From the NCBI GenBank assembly GCA_035771165.1, contig JAWNZC010000467.1, positions 1,859,501 through 1,923,500 on the forward strand: a stretch of DNA of 64,000 nucleotides, given 5' to 3'. The notes under the pieces were generated by a model. It had not been told where the DNA came from. It ran no database searches and saw only the letters and a list, made by a program, of their open reading frames with translations. Positions 1 through 9,275 of the stretch are shown here, piece by piece. The stretch comes from Paragorgia papillata. Its lineage: Eukaryota; Cnidaria; Anthozoa; Scleralcyonacea; Coralliidae. The position numbers and the translations under genes were made by a program. Within the stretch, counting starts at the first letter, position 1. Each line of letters begins with the position of its first letter.

Positions 1-149
1 ATATAGTCACATGCCTCAGTTTCGCAAAGCTTATTGGTCAATATCGCCAGCGGCCGCGCGGAGGACTAATAACGCGGCACAAAAAAATAAAAATAAAAAT
101 AATCGCGAAACCTAGACTCGTCTACCATAGGTAGCCCGAGTAATAATGC

Positions 150-1264
150 TAATATGTTCGACGTTGCTATGGGCAGCTTCGACGGTGAAGACCTTTGCGA
201 ACTCGTCGGCCTCCTCATCTTCAACAAGTTAAAATCTGAGTTCAATAATGAAGACATTGGTCTGTACAGATATGATGTATTGGCTGCGTTCAGAAATATG
301 CATGGGCCCAAGATCCGCTGATAACCTAAGAAAGCGCATTACAAAATATTTCGACACACTTGGCTTAAAAATCACAATCCAATCTAACTTGAAAATCGTG
401 AACTACCTCGACGTTACATTCAACCTGCCCAACGATTCTTACTATCCTTACAGAAAGCCCGACATCCCGCCGATGTATATCAATGTTCATTCAAACCATC
501 CGCCATCAATCATTAGGCAAGTCCCTGACTCCATCAGTAAACGAATCTCTATCTTATCGTGCAACATTGATGAATCAATAAAGCAGCCCCTTTATACAAC
601 GAAGCACTAAAAAAAACGGATTCAACGATCAGATCAGCTACACAAGCCCAGACCATCGACAGCAGCCAAAGAACAACAGACAACGAAAAGTCATCTGGTT
701 CAACCCCCCATATTCCAAAAACGTTCACACAAATGTTGGCAAATTAAACCTTCTTACACTTAATCACGAAACATTTTCCCACCGGACACGCACTCCACAA
801 GATCTTTAACAGGAGAAACACAAAGGTCAGTTATAGTTGCTTGGGCAACATGTCTAGTATTATAAAACACCACAACAGAAAAGTCCTTGGCCACAATGAC
901 CAAACCACAGCGCCGACCAAAGAATGCAACTGAAGAAAAAGGAATGAATGCCCCTTTAATGGCGCGTGCTAAGAACAACCACAAGTCGTCATTCAAGCCC
1001 AAGAAGCATGCAACGAAAACAGCACTCTCCAAATACATCTGGGATTTAAAAGAGAAGCACTGCGCTTATTCTATCAATTGGTCAATTTTAAAATATGCAA
1101 AACCGTGTAATAGTGGCAGTAATAACTGTAATTTATGCACTTTATGCACTGAAAAACTTTGCATTCTGAACGCCGACAAACGATTCCTTTTAAATAAAAG
1201 ATCTGACCTTATATCTAAATGTAGACACGACAATAAATTTTATGTAGATAGCCTTAGGTTTTAG
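150..1264 (+). pseudogene. Penelope-like retroelement, decayed RT and GIY-YIG C-terminal region
   Basis: Remains of a Penelope-like element protein (reverse transcriptase followed by a GIY-YIG endonuclease) spread over several plus-strand frames. About 150-325 reads GSFDGED and GLYRYDVLA; the RT catalytic motif in this family is YRDD, so the first aspartate is replaced by Y. After a frameshift near 300-310, a frame to the stop at 608-610 reads NYLDVTFNL and HPPSIIRQVP, both typical of the RT C-terminal part. The next frame gives RKVIWFNPPYSKNV (about 693-734) until a stop near 810, then SYSCLGNMSSIIKHHNRKVLG. The last frame (stop at 1262-1264) has LSKYIWDLK, CNLCTLCTEKLCIL and RSDLISKCRH, the cysteine-rich tail that follows the endonuclease. 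The GIY-YIG core itself is not visible and looks deleted. At least four frameshifts and internal stops make the copy dead. Family assignment rests on recognised motifs, not a search. Confidence 0.8.
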
Positions 1265-1289
1265 GTGCTTAACCCATGTTCTTAGGCAG

Positions 1290-1342
1290 ACACTTTTAGT
1301 CTGATGATCGCCTTGAGCGTGAAACTCGAGTAAATGTTTTAA
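1290..1342 (+). ncRNA. Hammerhead-ribozyme-like motif in the Penelope-like element 3' end
   Basis: Just after the Penelope-like ORF the plus strand has CTGATGA (1301-1307), a short stem-loop with CGC/GCG arms (1309-1318), GAAA (1321-1324), a palindromic CTCGAG (1325-1330) and then TA. This is the order of the conserved hammerhead core: CUGAUGA, helix II, GAAA, short helix III, cleavage-site UH. Penelope-like elements are known to carry minimal type-I hammerheads in their terminal regions, so the location fits. Helix II is short, and the pair normally closing it next to the core is U/U here. Helix I pairing between 1290-1300 and 1333-1342 is weak. The motif may therefore be inactive as a monomer. 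Confidence 0.6.
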
Positions 1343-1404
1343 CTGTAATCCAAAAACTCATTAATAATTCATGAGGAGAACACAAAGGAAAATCATGACC
1401 GTGA

Positions 1405-1431
1405 CGTGTCTCTATATGTGATAGAGACACG
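1405..1431. repeat. Short hairpin, 11-bp perfect stem
   Basis: CGTGTCTCTAT (1405-1415) is the exact reverse complement of 1421-1431, with the 5-nt loop ATGTG. It lies downstream of the hammerhead-like motif, in what is probably still Penelope-like 3' terminal sequence. Function unknown. Confidence 0.6.
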
Positions 1432-1479
1432 CTCACTATTTTCGATAAACTTTTTCTTCGATATTGCGGCTCAGACAAC

Positions 1480-1690
1480 TACAATTTTCAAAATTGATTT
1501 CTATATATGAGCTTATTATATGGATAGTTTTTGAAGCCATTTAAAACATTCGCAGCACGTGTTTTATCAGATCTAAAACACTGCTGCTCATGTTTTAAAT
1601 ATTACATAAACCATTTTTAACCATAACTATATCTTTGCTCCACGTCTTAACTGTGTTGAGCTCCCTTCCTGATCAAGTGAACACCCATTT
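1480..1690. other. Unassigned AT-rich sequence
   Basis: AT-rich sequence between the Penelope-like remnant and the next palindromic element. I see no coding motif or repeat structure. Confidence 0.4.
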
Positions 1691-1731
1691 GACTACTGCG
1701 TCAAATTTACTCTCGCGCTAAATCGACTCTC

Positions 1732-1778
1732 GTATGTATGTATGTATGTATGTATATATATATATATATATATATATT
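1732..1778. repeat. Microsatellite (GTAT)n followed by (AT)n
   Basis: About six GTAT units run into an AT dinucleotide tract. A second AT tract at about 1913-1935 lies on the other side of the hairpin, so the two tracts flank it roughly symmetrically. Confidence 0.9.
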
Positions 1779-1845
1779 CAAACAAACAAAGTGTTGTTCG
1801 CGAAATGTCGAAAAGTGCTCAATACCGTAAAGATAGAGCAAATAT

Positions 1846-1912
1846 ACTATAAGTGGGCTTACCTCAAATGTTGATGTTGACCATCAACATTTGAGGTAAG
1901 CCCACTTATAGT
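1846..1912. repeat. Perfect 31-bp inverted repeat with 5-nt loop
   Basis: 1846-1876 is the exact reverse complement of 1882-1912; the loop is TTGAC (1877-1881). The perfect arms next to AT tracts suggest recent formation or a constraint on fold-back. Confidence 0.85.
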
Positions 1913-1945
1913 GTATATATATATATATATATATTTAGCGCAAGA

Positions 1946-2065
1946 GTAAATTTGACGCAATAGTCGACTTAAAAACTAGAGTCGATTTGACGCGAAAGTC
2001 GATTTGAAACGAGAGTCGAATTGGCACAAGATTCGATTTGGCACAAGAGTCGAATCGCGAAAAGG
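1946..2065. repeat. 17-bp minisatellite, about 7 degenerate copies
   Basis: Five clear 17-bp units start at 1981, 1998, 2015, 2032 and 2049, with consensus close to GTCGATTTGRCACAAGA. Two more diverged units (1946-1962 and 1963-1980) overlap the right inverted repeat of the neighbouring MITE-like element. The array seems to have been seeded from that arm. Confidence 0.75.
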
Positions 2066-2489
2066 AGCCAAAAATGGGCCCACTGGGGCTGATAAAGACA
2101 TCGTAAACGACCCGAAAAGTGGGGCTAAAACCGACCCTAGCACGAGAGTCGTTTTGGTTTGAGGGGCTAAATTGGAAAACGGTGGGGCTGATTTGGAAAA
2201 TGAAGGGGCTGTTATAAAAAATAAATAGGGCCTATTCGGCTTTTTGGTGTACCTAAAATGGCCCTCTGATCATGAGTGTCGACCTAGCTTCTAAATGCCA
2301 AAATGGCTTTTGCATGGGGCAAAAACTGCTTTGCCTCTAAGGTAGTCTCCTTCGCAGACCTTAATTCTTGTGGCTCGCTCACGCACATTCCATTCCCTTA
2401 ATCCGACCAATCACAGCGAGACTTCCAGAGTCTGGAAAGATGACTTCTGACCTTGAGGCTTGGGCTGACCGTTTTAACCGTTTTTTTAA
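2066..2489. other. Unassigned sequence with GGGGCTR-rich patches and a dispersed motif
   Basis: 2075-2220 has several GGGGCT motifs at irregular spacing. 2341-2380 contains GTAGTCTCCTTCGCAGACC followed by TTCTTGTGGCTCGCT. A diverged reverse-complement relative occurs at about 56806-56842, so this is a dispersed repeat end. No coding motif seen. Confidence 0.4.
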
Positions 2490-3231
2490 TTTCAAATCAT
2501 ATTGAAATACTTTCTAAGAAAATCTACCAACGCCTTGGCGTCATCGGAAGAATTAAGCACCTTCTATCTCTCGAATCCCGCCTTACTTTAGTAAACAGTC
2601 TTGTTATGCCGCTCTTTGACTACGCTGATTCTGTCTGGGGTGATAAAAACAATTCTGTCCTCATGGACCATCTTCAAGTCCTTCACAACAAAGCTGCAAG
2701 AATTATTCTTGATCTCCATCCACTCTCGTCAGCCACCGAATCACTGAGATCCTTACACTGGCAACCGCTATCAGTGCGCAGGCTCTTTCACCGTTGCCTT
2801 ATCATGTATAAATGTTTAAACAATGACGTTGACTCTGATTTTAATTTCAAACACACTACTGATATCCACAATTACAACACCCGAAACAAACATAAATTAC
2901 ACTTACAACGAGTCAACAGGAACTGGGGGAAACAGTCATTCACCTACCACGGTGCTCAAGACTGGAACACTTTACCAGAAGAACTTCGGAACATTGAACT
3001 TTTTTCATTATTTAAACTTAAACTTAAGAAACATTTAAAACTTTAATTTTTAGTTTTGTAATTTTTCATTTATATTGTTCTGATTCCGTATCTGTTATAC
3101 CGTACCGTTTCTGCTATATCTGTTATATATAAATATGTAGGTATTTGTTTTACCTATGCAGGGCTCCACTGAAAATCACTTTTGTGAGTGGACTTCCTGA
3201 ATAAATATTGTTACTAACTAACTAACTAACC
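2490..3231 (+). pseudogene. 5'-truncated LINE (CR1/L2-like), C-terminal end of the RT ORF plus 3' tail
   Basis: The open frame ending at 3046 carries the region downstream of the RT palm in non-LTR retrotransposons: LVNSLVMPLFDYADSVWGD, LQVLHNKAARIILDL, LHWQPLSVRRLFHRCLIMYK, YNTRNKHKL and the terminal W.TLPEELRN...F..KLK. Only about the last 185 residues remain and the RT catalytic motifs are absent. The frame ends with its own stop, followed by a 185-bp 3' region ending in TAAC/ACTA repeats (3212-3231), the short tandem tail usual for CR1/L2-type elements. This copy is therefore 3'-intact and 5'-truncated, as expected from incomplete reverse transcription. A second LINE of the same general type lies at 61929-62790 on the other strand. 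Confidence 0.8.
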
Positions 3232-3377
3232 AATATTTCGAAGACTACTGCTTATAGTTTAGTAAACGTTTTGCGAAATAGAATGAATAAGATGATGTTG
3301 TAACTGTGAATTGTGATATAAATACATGAAATAAAGTTAAAAGCGTCACTTCTTGGAGTATATATTATGAAACTCAG
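3232..3377. other. Unassigned AT-rich sequence
   Basis: Sits between the LINE tail and the LTR-like block. No coding or repeat signal noticed. Confidence 0.4.
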
Positions 3378-3550
3378 TGTAAAAGATTCTATCTATAAAA
3401 GCTTTTAATTATTTGGTAAATTCAACTGATGTCTACAGCATGACTAGCCTAGCTAGTTGTATCTGGCACTTTACGTGCCAGCGTATGTTCTACATGCATG
3501 TGATCATATAATTCATGCGCATCTATTCTAATTTATGCCAATATATTACA
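3378..3550 (-). mobile_element. Candidate 3' LTR of the split Ty3/gypsy element
   Basis: Read on the minus strand this block starts TGTAATATATTGGC (right after a polypurine tract) and ends with CA, with TG/CA borders at 3550 and 3378. Its plus-strand left edge, TGTAAAAGATTCTATCTATA, matches the plus-strand start at 53125 of the sequence next to the gypsy primer-binding site, with one difference over about 20 bases. Beyond that the two flanks diverge. The pair is therefore either a strongly diverged LTR pair or two related gypsy copies. Length is about 173 bp, short for a gypsy LTR. Confidence 0.5.
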
Positions 3551-3563
3551 TCTCCCTTTTTTT
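3551..3563 (-). other. Polypurine tract of the Ty3/gypsy element
   Basis: The minus strand reads AAAAAAAGGGAGA immediately before the TG start of the LTR-like block. This is where a plus-strand primer site belongs in an LTR retrotransposon. Confidence 0.55.
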
Positions 3564-3664
3564 GTTTGTTTTGATATAATGCATTCTAAAGTCTAAGATT
3601 TGTTCTCTTTTTCCTACCCTATCATAATCACTTAATACAATCGTTTGTTTTTCTTGTCCATTTA

Positions 3665-4176
3665 AATGTGGCTAAATGTAATTTAGGCAAGGTAAAAAAG
3701 GAGACAATGTTAGTCAGCGGTCACTCATGATAATATGTGGGGATTATCTCAGCGCTCATCAAAGTCTTGTCAGCGTGGTCTGAGCTTGACTTGCGCTCAT
3801 CAAAGTCTTGTCAGCGTGGTCTGAGCTTGACTTGCGCTCATCAAAGTCTTGTCAGCGTGGTCTGAGCTTGACTTGCACTCATCAAAGTCTTGTCAGCGTG
3901 GTCTGAGCTTGACTTGCGTTCATCAAAGTCTTGTCAGCGTGGTTCTGAGCTTGACTTGCGCTCATCAAAGTCTTGTCAGCGTGGTCTGAGCTTGACTTGC
4001 GCTCATCACAGTCTTGTCAGGGTGGTCTGAGCTTGACTGGTTCTGCGCGCGCTATCTATTTATTAGGTATTTGGTCAGTGGTCACTCATTATAATATGTG
4101 GGGATTATCTCAGCGCTCGTCAAAGTCTTGTCAGCGTGGTCTGAGCTTGACTGGTTTTGCGCGCGCTGTTTAGTGA
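3665..4176 (+). repeat. Ngaro-like split direct repeat A1
   Basis: Direct copy of 47293-47762. Shared start AATGTGGCTAAATG and shared end GCGCGCTGTTTAGTGA. It is 42 bp longer than A2 because it has one extra 41-bp minisatellite unit and one extra T. It contains TATTAGGTATTTGGTCAGTG between minisatellite blocks. In this class A1/A2 and B1/B2 are thought to allow re-formation of a circular intermediate that the recombinase integrates. Confidence 0.85.
3752..4039. repeat. 41-bp minisatellite in A1, 7 copies
   Basis: Units start at 3752, 3793, 3834, 3875, 3916, about 3958 and 3999, consensus GCGCTCATCAAAGTCTTGTC then AGCGTGGTCTGAGCTTGACTT. A lone eighth unit lies at about 4112. A2 has six such units (47379-47625) plus the lone one. 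Confidence 0.9.
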
Positions 4177-4233
4177 GTTGATACGTGGGGATTCTTGCTT
4201 CGCATTGTGTTGATTCGATTGATTTGTGGTCTA

Positions 4234-4526
4234 ATGGAGCGACAAACAAGAAATGTCAGGCCGCTGGGTTAAATTCATCATTCGCGTACAGTAGTTCTGG
4301 TGAGGTCCATGAAGATGGCGCCGTCAGAAGTCAACCCACCGACACAGAATGTTGATCAGCCTTCGCCTCAAATTATTCCACGCTGATAGCGGCGGTGAAG
4401 TTAGCCCTTAGAGAAGAGAAAGGAAGCGCTACAACTACCAGTGTGCCGTCGGTGGAGGAGCGCAATCACACTCAACGATCGTCAGACCAGTCAGCGCCGA
4501 TCGTGTATGTCTGAGGGAGAATCATC
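4234..4526 (+). pseudogene. Ngaro-like gag, N-terminal fragment
   Basis: After A1 an ATG at 4234 opens a short frame (MERQTRNVRPLG) that stops early. Other frames continue with AAVKLALREEKGSAT and SVEERNHTQRSSDQ, a low-complexity charged stretch like the N-terminal part of DIRS/Ngaro gag. The coding region is cut at 4527/4528 by the TA-flanked array and resumes at 43961. Removing the array and one TA leaves an open frame across the junction. Function in life would be RNA binding or particle formation; this copy is broken by frameshifts. Confidence 0.5.
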
Positions 4527-4528
4527 TA

Positions 4529-4792
4529 CAATCAGTGACAAAATACCTTGGGACATCTCGCATTGTTGGTACTTACCTAATATTTCTGTCAATTATTTTG
4601 GTAGTAAATTATATCCCTCCCTCCCCCTCCCTATTCAATGTTGAATTTACAGTAAGGAACTCAGTGAGCGTTGAAACGAGCGCCTAAAGCTAAAGAGTCG
4701 TCACCAACATTGAACAGGGGGGCCGCGGGATAATTGGAGCGGAAAGTATTGTACTTTAGGTTGAAGTGTCCCAACAGTTTTGTCACTGATTG
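4529..4792. mobile_element. Unit A, first copy: Tc1/mariner-type MITE
   Basis: 264 bp with terminal inverted repeats. The left end CAATCAGTGACAAAATACC then TTGGGACA matches the reverse complement of the right end (CAATCAGTGACAAAACTG then TTGGGACA): 15 perfect bases, then a shared GGGACA. Subterminal inverted blocks CCCTATTCAATGTTG and CAACATTGAACAGGGG follow. The outermost array copies sit on a TA target duplication, the Tc1/mariner hallmark. The end resembles the Tc1 terminus in its CAnTn...CAAAA layout. No transposase is encoded, so movement would need one supplied in trans. Confidence 0.75.
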
Positions 4793-6188
4793 TCTGCGAA
4801 AACATTTTTAGTTCATAAAATAAACCTAGTTACCTAGTCAGTTCATTTTTTTAAAATAGTTATATTTGACAAAGATGTTCACAGTTTATTGTTAACAAAA
4901 TTGTTATGGGCATTTTCAAGCTATTAAATAGGCAGTTTTGTTGTTTTAAAGTCAGTTTACTGCTCAAGGCGTCTTAATTGCACGTATTATGCAAAAAGAT
5001 TTCGGCTAAAATAGGTGCGTTATCAGCAATGCAATTAAAAATGATCGATTTACCTAAAACGAAGTTTTAATATATTTAAAATCACTCGATTGCGCATTTA
5101 TTTATGTATGCGTAGAGTATAACTTGTGCAATATCACTCTTCAACTAACGGGCGTCGCGTTAAACGAGAATTAAAACGTGTTTATTTTAGCCAGTTGCGC
5201 AATCTTTAACGGGTTCTGCGCCGGTATTAGCAATAACGCTATTTGAGGTAGGGACCTTTTATTATTTTAAACAATTGCTGTAGAACGTACGCGTACTTTA
5301 ATTTCAGCACAAAAACAAATATTAGAGAAGAGAAGTGATACTAGGTTTAAAAATCCGAAATTCTCAACGTCTACCAACGTCTATTAAAGGCACGAAAGGG
5401 ACAAAACATATTGATACTTGTTCTAAGTTTTCATTAGCAACCATATTACGTACAAAATTACTAATACATACTAAGGTAAAACGCGAAATATTTGCGGAAA
5501 ATTATTAGAGAGATATAACGTAATACAACGCTTGTATACGGTTGTCATGACAAATGTCACAACGTCCATGGTTCTCACCAACGGTTCTCACCACGGTGCT
5601 CACTGAACACCGTGGACGTTAGTTTGCTAATTTACGCTTGTTTCTTTACAAATAGTCAGTGCTGCTGTTTTCTAATATCATTTGCATGGCATACTTTACA
5701 TTTAATGAGTTTTAACCGGTATTGCATCGACAAAATAAAACAATTTAGAGGTAAAGCGGCGACGGTTCTCACTTCCGCAGTATAAAGAGATAGTATAGCA
5801 TCAAGTTATTTATATAAATATAGCGAGCATCGTTATAAAAAACGCATTTGAAAAGCGTGAATTGCAAATATGCATTATTTTCTTATTGAAAACTAACATA
5901 TCATAAGGCGGGTGTGCAGAAAATGTAATTTTAAACCACAATCTTCGTTCTAATACATGTTTTTCTGGTGAGAACCGTAGTGAGAACCGTTGCGAGAACC
6001 GTGGACAGAACAGACGCACAACAGGGGGCCATTTTGACTATTGAATATCATATTTCCTTACTGAATTTTGCACGGAAATAGTTTATTTAGTCTACAATAA
6101 CATTGCTTTAGCTTTCTTGGCTTTAAAGTACGCTCCTAAGTTGGCTGTAACGGCATTTTTTACAATATAAAGAAAATAGCTTTTCAGA
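4793..6188. repeat. Unit B, first copy: 1.39-kb spacer with TCTG...CAGA ends
   Basis: Starts TCTGCGAAAACATTTTTAG and ends GCTTTTCAGA, a weak terminal inverted repeat (TCTG then A-rich). Inside, GGTTCTCAC motifs occur at 5570, 5583 and (variant) 5595, enclosed by an inverted AACGTCCA(C/T)GG...CCGTGGACGTT pair. Another lies at 5764, just before TATAAAG (5781-5787). Three reverse-oriented copies (GTGAGAACC or variant) are at 5968, 5980 and 5992. No ORF above 110 codons, no recognised domain. I cannot assign a function; the motif clusters plus the TATA-like box look promoter-like, but this is inference. Confidence 0.7.
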
Positions 6189-6191
6189 CAG
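6189..6191. other. A-less B-B junction, 3-bp linker CAG (one of nine)
   Basis: Reads TTTTCAGA-CAG-TCTGCG. The same junction type occurs with CAG at 34282 and 42301, CTG at 22110, 26811, 29840 and 31233, and CAA at 19321 and 20715. Where A is present the flanks are identical (TTTTCAGA-[A]-TCTGCG), so the 3 bp stand in place of the whole MITE. Confidence 0.85.
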
Positions 6192-7852
6192 TCTGCGAAA
6201 ACATTTTTAGTTCATAAAATAAACCTAGTTACCTAGACAGTTCTTTTTTTAAAAATAGTTATATTTGACAAAGATGTTCACAGTTTATTGTTAACAAAAT
6301 TGTTATGGGCATTTTTAAGTTATTAAATAGGCAGTTTTGTTGTTTTAAAGTCAGTTTACTGCTCAAGGCGTCTTAATTGCACGTATTATGCAAAAAGATT
6401 TCGGCTAAAATAGGTGCGTTATCAGCAATGCAATTAAAAATGATCGATTTACCTAAAACGAAGTTTTAATATATTTAAAATCACTCGATTGCGCATTTAT
6501 TTATGTATGCGTAGAGTATAACTTGTGCAATATCACTCTTCAACTAACGGGCGTGTCGTTAAACGAGAATTAAAACGTGTTTATTTTAGCCAGTTGCGCA
6601 ATCTTTAACGGGTTCTGCGCCGGTATTAGCAATAACGCTATTTGAGGTAGGGACCTTTTATTATTTTAACAATTGCTGTAGAACGTACGCGTACTTGAAT
6701 TTCAGCACAAAAACAAATATTAGAGAAGTGATACTAGGTTTAAAAATCCGAAATTCTCAACGTCTACCAACGTCTATTAAAGGCACGAAAGGGACAAAAC
6801 ATATTGATACTTGTTCTAGGTTTTCATTAGCAACCATATTACGTACAACATTACTAATACATACTAAGGTAAAACGCGAAATATTTGCGGAAAATTATTA
6901 GAGAAGTATAACGTAATACAACGCTTGTATACGGTTGTCATGACAAATGTCACAACGTCCACGGTTCTCACCAACGGTTCTCACCCGGTGCTCACTGAAC
7001 ACCGTGGACGTTAGTTTGCTAATTTACGCTTGTTTCTTTACAAATAGTCAGTGCTGCTGTTTTCTAATATCATTTGCATGGTATACTTTACATTTAATGA
7101 GTTTTAACCGGTATTGCATCGACAAAATAAAACAATTTAGAGGTAAAGCGGCGACGGTTCTCACTTCCGCAGTATAAAGAGATAGTATAGCATCAAGTTA
7201 TTTATATAAATATAGCGAGCATCGTTATAAAAAACGCATTTGAAAAGCTTGTGAATTGCAAATATGCATTATTTTTCTTATTGAACACTAACATATCATA
7301 AGGCGGGTGTTCAGAAAATGTCATTTTAAACCACAATCTTCGTTCTAAATACATGTTTTTTCTGGTGAGAACCGTAGTGAGAACCGTTGTTGAGAACCGT
7401 GGACAGAACAGACGCACAACAGGGGGCCATTTTGACTATTGAATATCATATTTCCTTACTGAATTTTGCACGGAAATAGTTTATTTAGTCTACAATAACA
7501 TTGCTTTAGCTTTCTTGGCTTTAAAGTACGCTCCTAAGTTGGCTGTAACGGCATTTTTTTACAATATAAAGAAAATAGCTTTTCAGACAATCAGTGACAA
7601 AATACCTTGGGACATCTCGCATTGTTGGGTACTTACCTAATATTTCTGTCAATTATTTTGGTAGTAAATTATATCCCTCCCTCCCCCTCCCTATTCAATG
7701 TTGAATTTACAGTAAGGAACTCAGTGAGCGTTGAAACGAGCGCCTAAAGCTAAAGAGTCGTCACCAACATTGAACAGGGGGGCCGGGGGATAATTGGAGC
7801 GGAAAGTATTGTACTTTAGGTTGAAGTGTCCCAACAGTTTTGTCACTGATTG

Positions 7853-9275
7853 TCTGCGAAAACATTTTTAGTTCATAAAATAAACCTAGTTACCTAGTCA
7901 GTTCTTTTTTTTAAAATAGTTTATATTTGACAAAGATGTTTCACAGTTTATTGTTAACAAAATTGTTATGGGCATTTTCAAGCTATTAAATAGGCAGTTT
8001 TGTTGTTTTTAAAGTCAGTTTACTGCTCAAGGCGTCTTAATTGCACGTATTATGCAAAAAGATTTTCGGCTAAAATAGGTGCGTTATCAGCAATGCAATT
8101 AAAAATGATCGATTTACCTAAAAACGAAGTTTTAATATATTTAAAATCACTCGATTGCGCATTTATTTATGTATGCGTAGAGTATAACTTGTGCAATATC
8201 ACTCTTCAACTAACGGGCGTCCGCGTTAAACGAGAATTAAAACGTGTTTATTTTAGCCAGTTGCGCAATCTTTAACGGGTTCTGCGCCGGTAATTAGCAA
8301 TAACGCTATTTGAGGTAGGGACCTTTTATTATTTTAACAATTGCTGTAGAACGTACGCGTACTTTAATTTCAGCACAAAAACAAATATTAGAGAAGTGAT
8401 ACTAGGTTTAAAAATCCGAAATTCTCAACGTCTACCAACGTCTATTAAAGGCACGAAAGGGACAAAACATATTGATACTTGTTCTAGGTTTTCATTAGCA
8501 ACCATATTACGTACAACATTACTAATACATACTAAGGAAAAACGCGAAATATTTGCGGAAAATTATTAGAGAGATATAACGTAATACAACGCTTGTATAC
8601 GGTTGTCATGACAAATGTCACAACGTCCACGGTTCTCACCAACGGTTCTCACCAACGGTTCTCACCAACGGTTCTCACCACGGTGCTCACTGAACACCGT
8701 GGACGTTAGTTTGCTAATTTACGCTTGTTTCTTTACAAATAGTCAGTGCTGCTGTTTTCTAATATCATTTGCATGGTATACTTTACATTTAATGAGTTTT
8801 AACCGGTATTGCATCGACAAAATAAAACAATTTAGAGGTAAAGCGGCGACGGTTCTCACTTCCGCAGTATAAAGAGATAGTATAGCATCAAGTTATTTAT
8901 ATAAATATAGCGACCATCGTTATAAAAAACGCATTTGAAAAGCGTGAATTGCAAATATGCATTATTTTCTTATTGAAAACTAACATATCATAAGGCGGGT
9001 GTTCAGAAAATGTCATTTTAAACCACAATCTTCGTTCTAATACATGTTTTTCTGGTGAGAACCGTAGTGAGAACCGTTGTGAGAACCGTGGACAGAACAG
9101 ACGCACAACAGGGGGCCATTTTGACTATTGAATATCATATTTCCTTACTGAATTTTGCACGGAAATAGTTTATTTAGTCTACAATAACATTGATTTGGCT
9201 TTCTTGGCTTTAAAGTACGCTCCTAAGTTGGCTGTAACGGCATTTTTTACAATATAAAGAAAATAGCTTTTCAGA
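7853..9275. repeat. Unit B copy with expanded GGTTCTCACC motif cluster
   Basis: This copy is about 28 bp longer than the others because the 14-bp CAACGGTTCTCAC-type motif is amplified to four tandem copies at 8627-8690 instead of two. The motif cluster is thus a hotspot for short tandem expansion. Confidence 0.8.

Larger units (their letters stand above)
1691..1965. mobile_element. Palindromic MITE-like element with 33-bp imperfect terminal inverted repeats
   Basis: Positions 1691-1723 and the reverse complement of 1933-1965 agree at 31 of 33 bases. Both contain GCGTCAAATTTACTC. Between them lie a GTAT/AT microsatellite, a unique stretch, and a perfect 31-bp-arm hairpin followed by a second AT tract. 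The nested palindrome, the 275-bp length and the lack of coding potential suggest a foldback or MITE-type element. No convincing target-site duplication was found, so the superfamily is open. The right arm runs directly into a 17-bp minisatellite that shares its GTCRAWTTGACGC-type sequence. Confidence 0.5.

Noticed and set aside
48..60. GCGGCCGC near the left edge as a cloning-vector remnant
   Set aside because: A single restriction-type octamer with no adjoining vector sequence; it is compatible with genomic DNA.
3752..4039. Regular 41-bp repeats considered as a CRISPR array
   Set aside because: The units are contiguous without unique spacers, lie in an animal retrotransposon terminal repeat and recur in A2.
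5810..6019. A 69-codon minus-strand frame (starting MRLFCPRFSQRF) that recurs in most B units
   Set aside because: It is present only because B units are nearly identical. It crosses the inverted motif cluster, breaks or shifts in several copies (for example 12172-12456, 38606-38848), and has no recognised domain or sign of codon-level constraint.
4793..6188. Unit B as a transposase gene
   Set aside because: No frame exceeds about 110 codons even across slightly different copies, and no DDE/D or helix-turn-helix motif is readable.
6695..6901. Recurring plus-strand frame in B (IRNSQRLPTSIKGTKGTK)
   Set aside because: Same reasoning: satellite homogeneity, variable start, no domain, not open in all copies.
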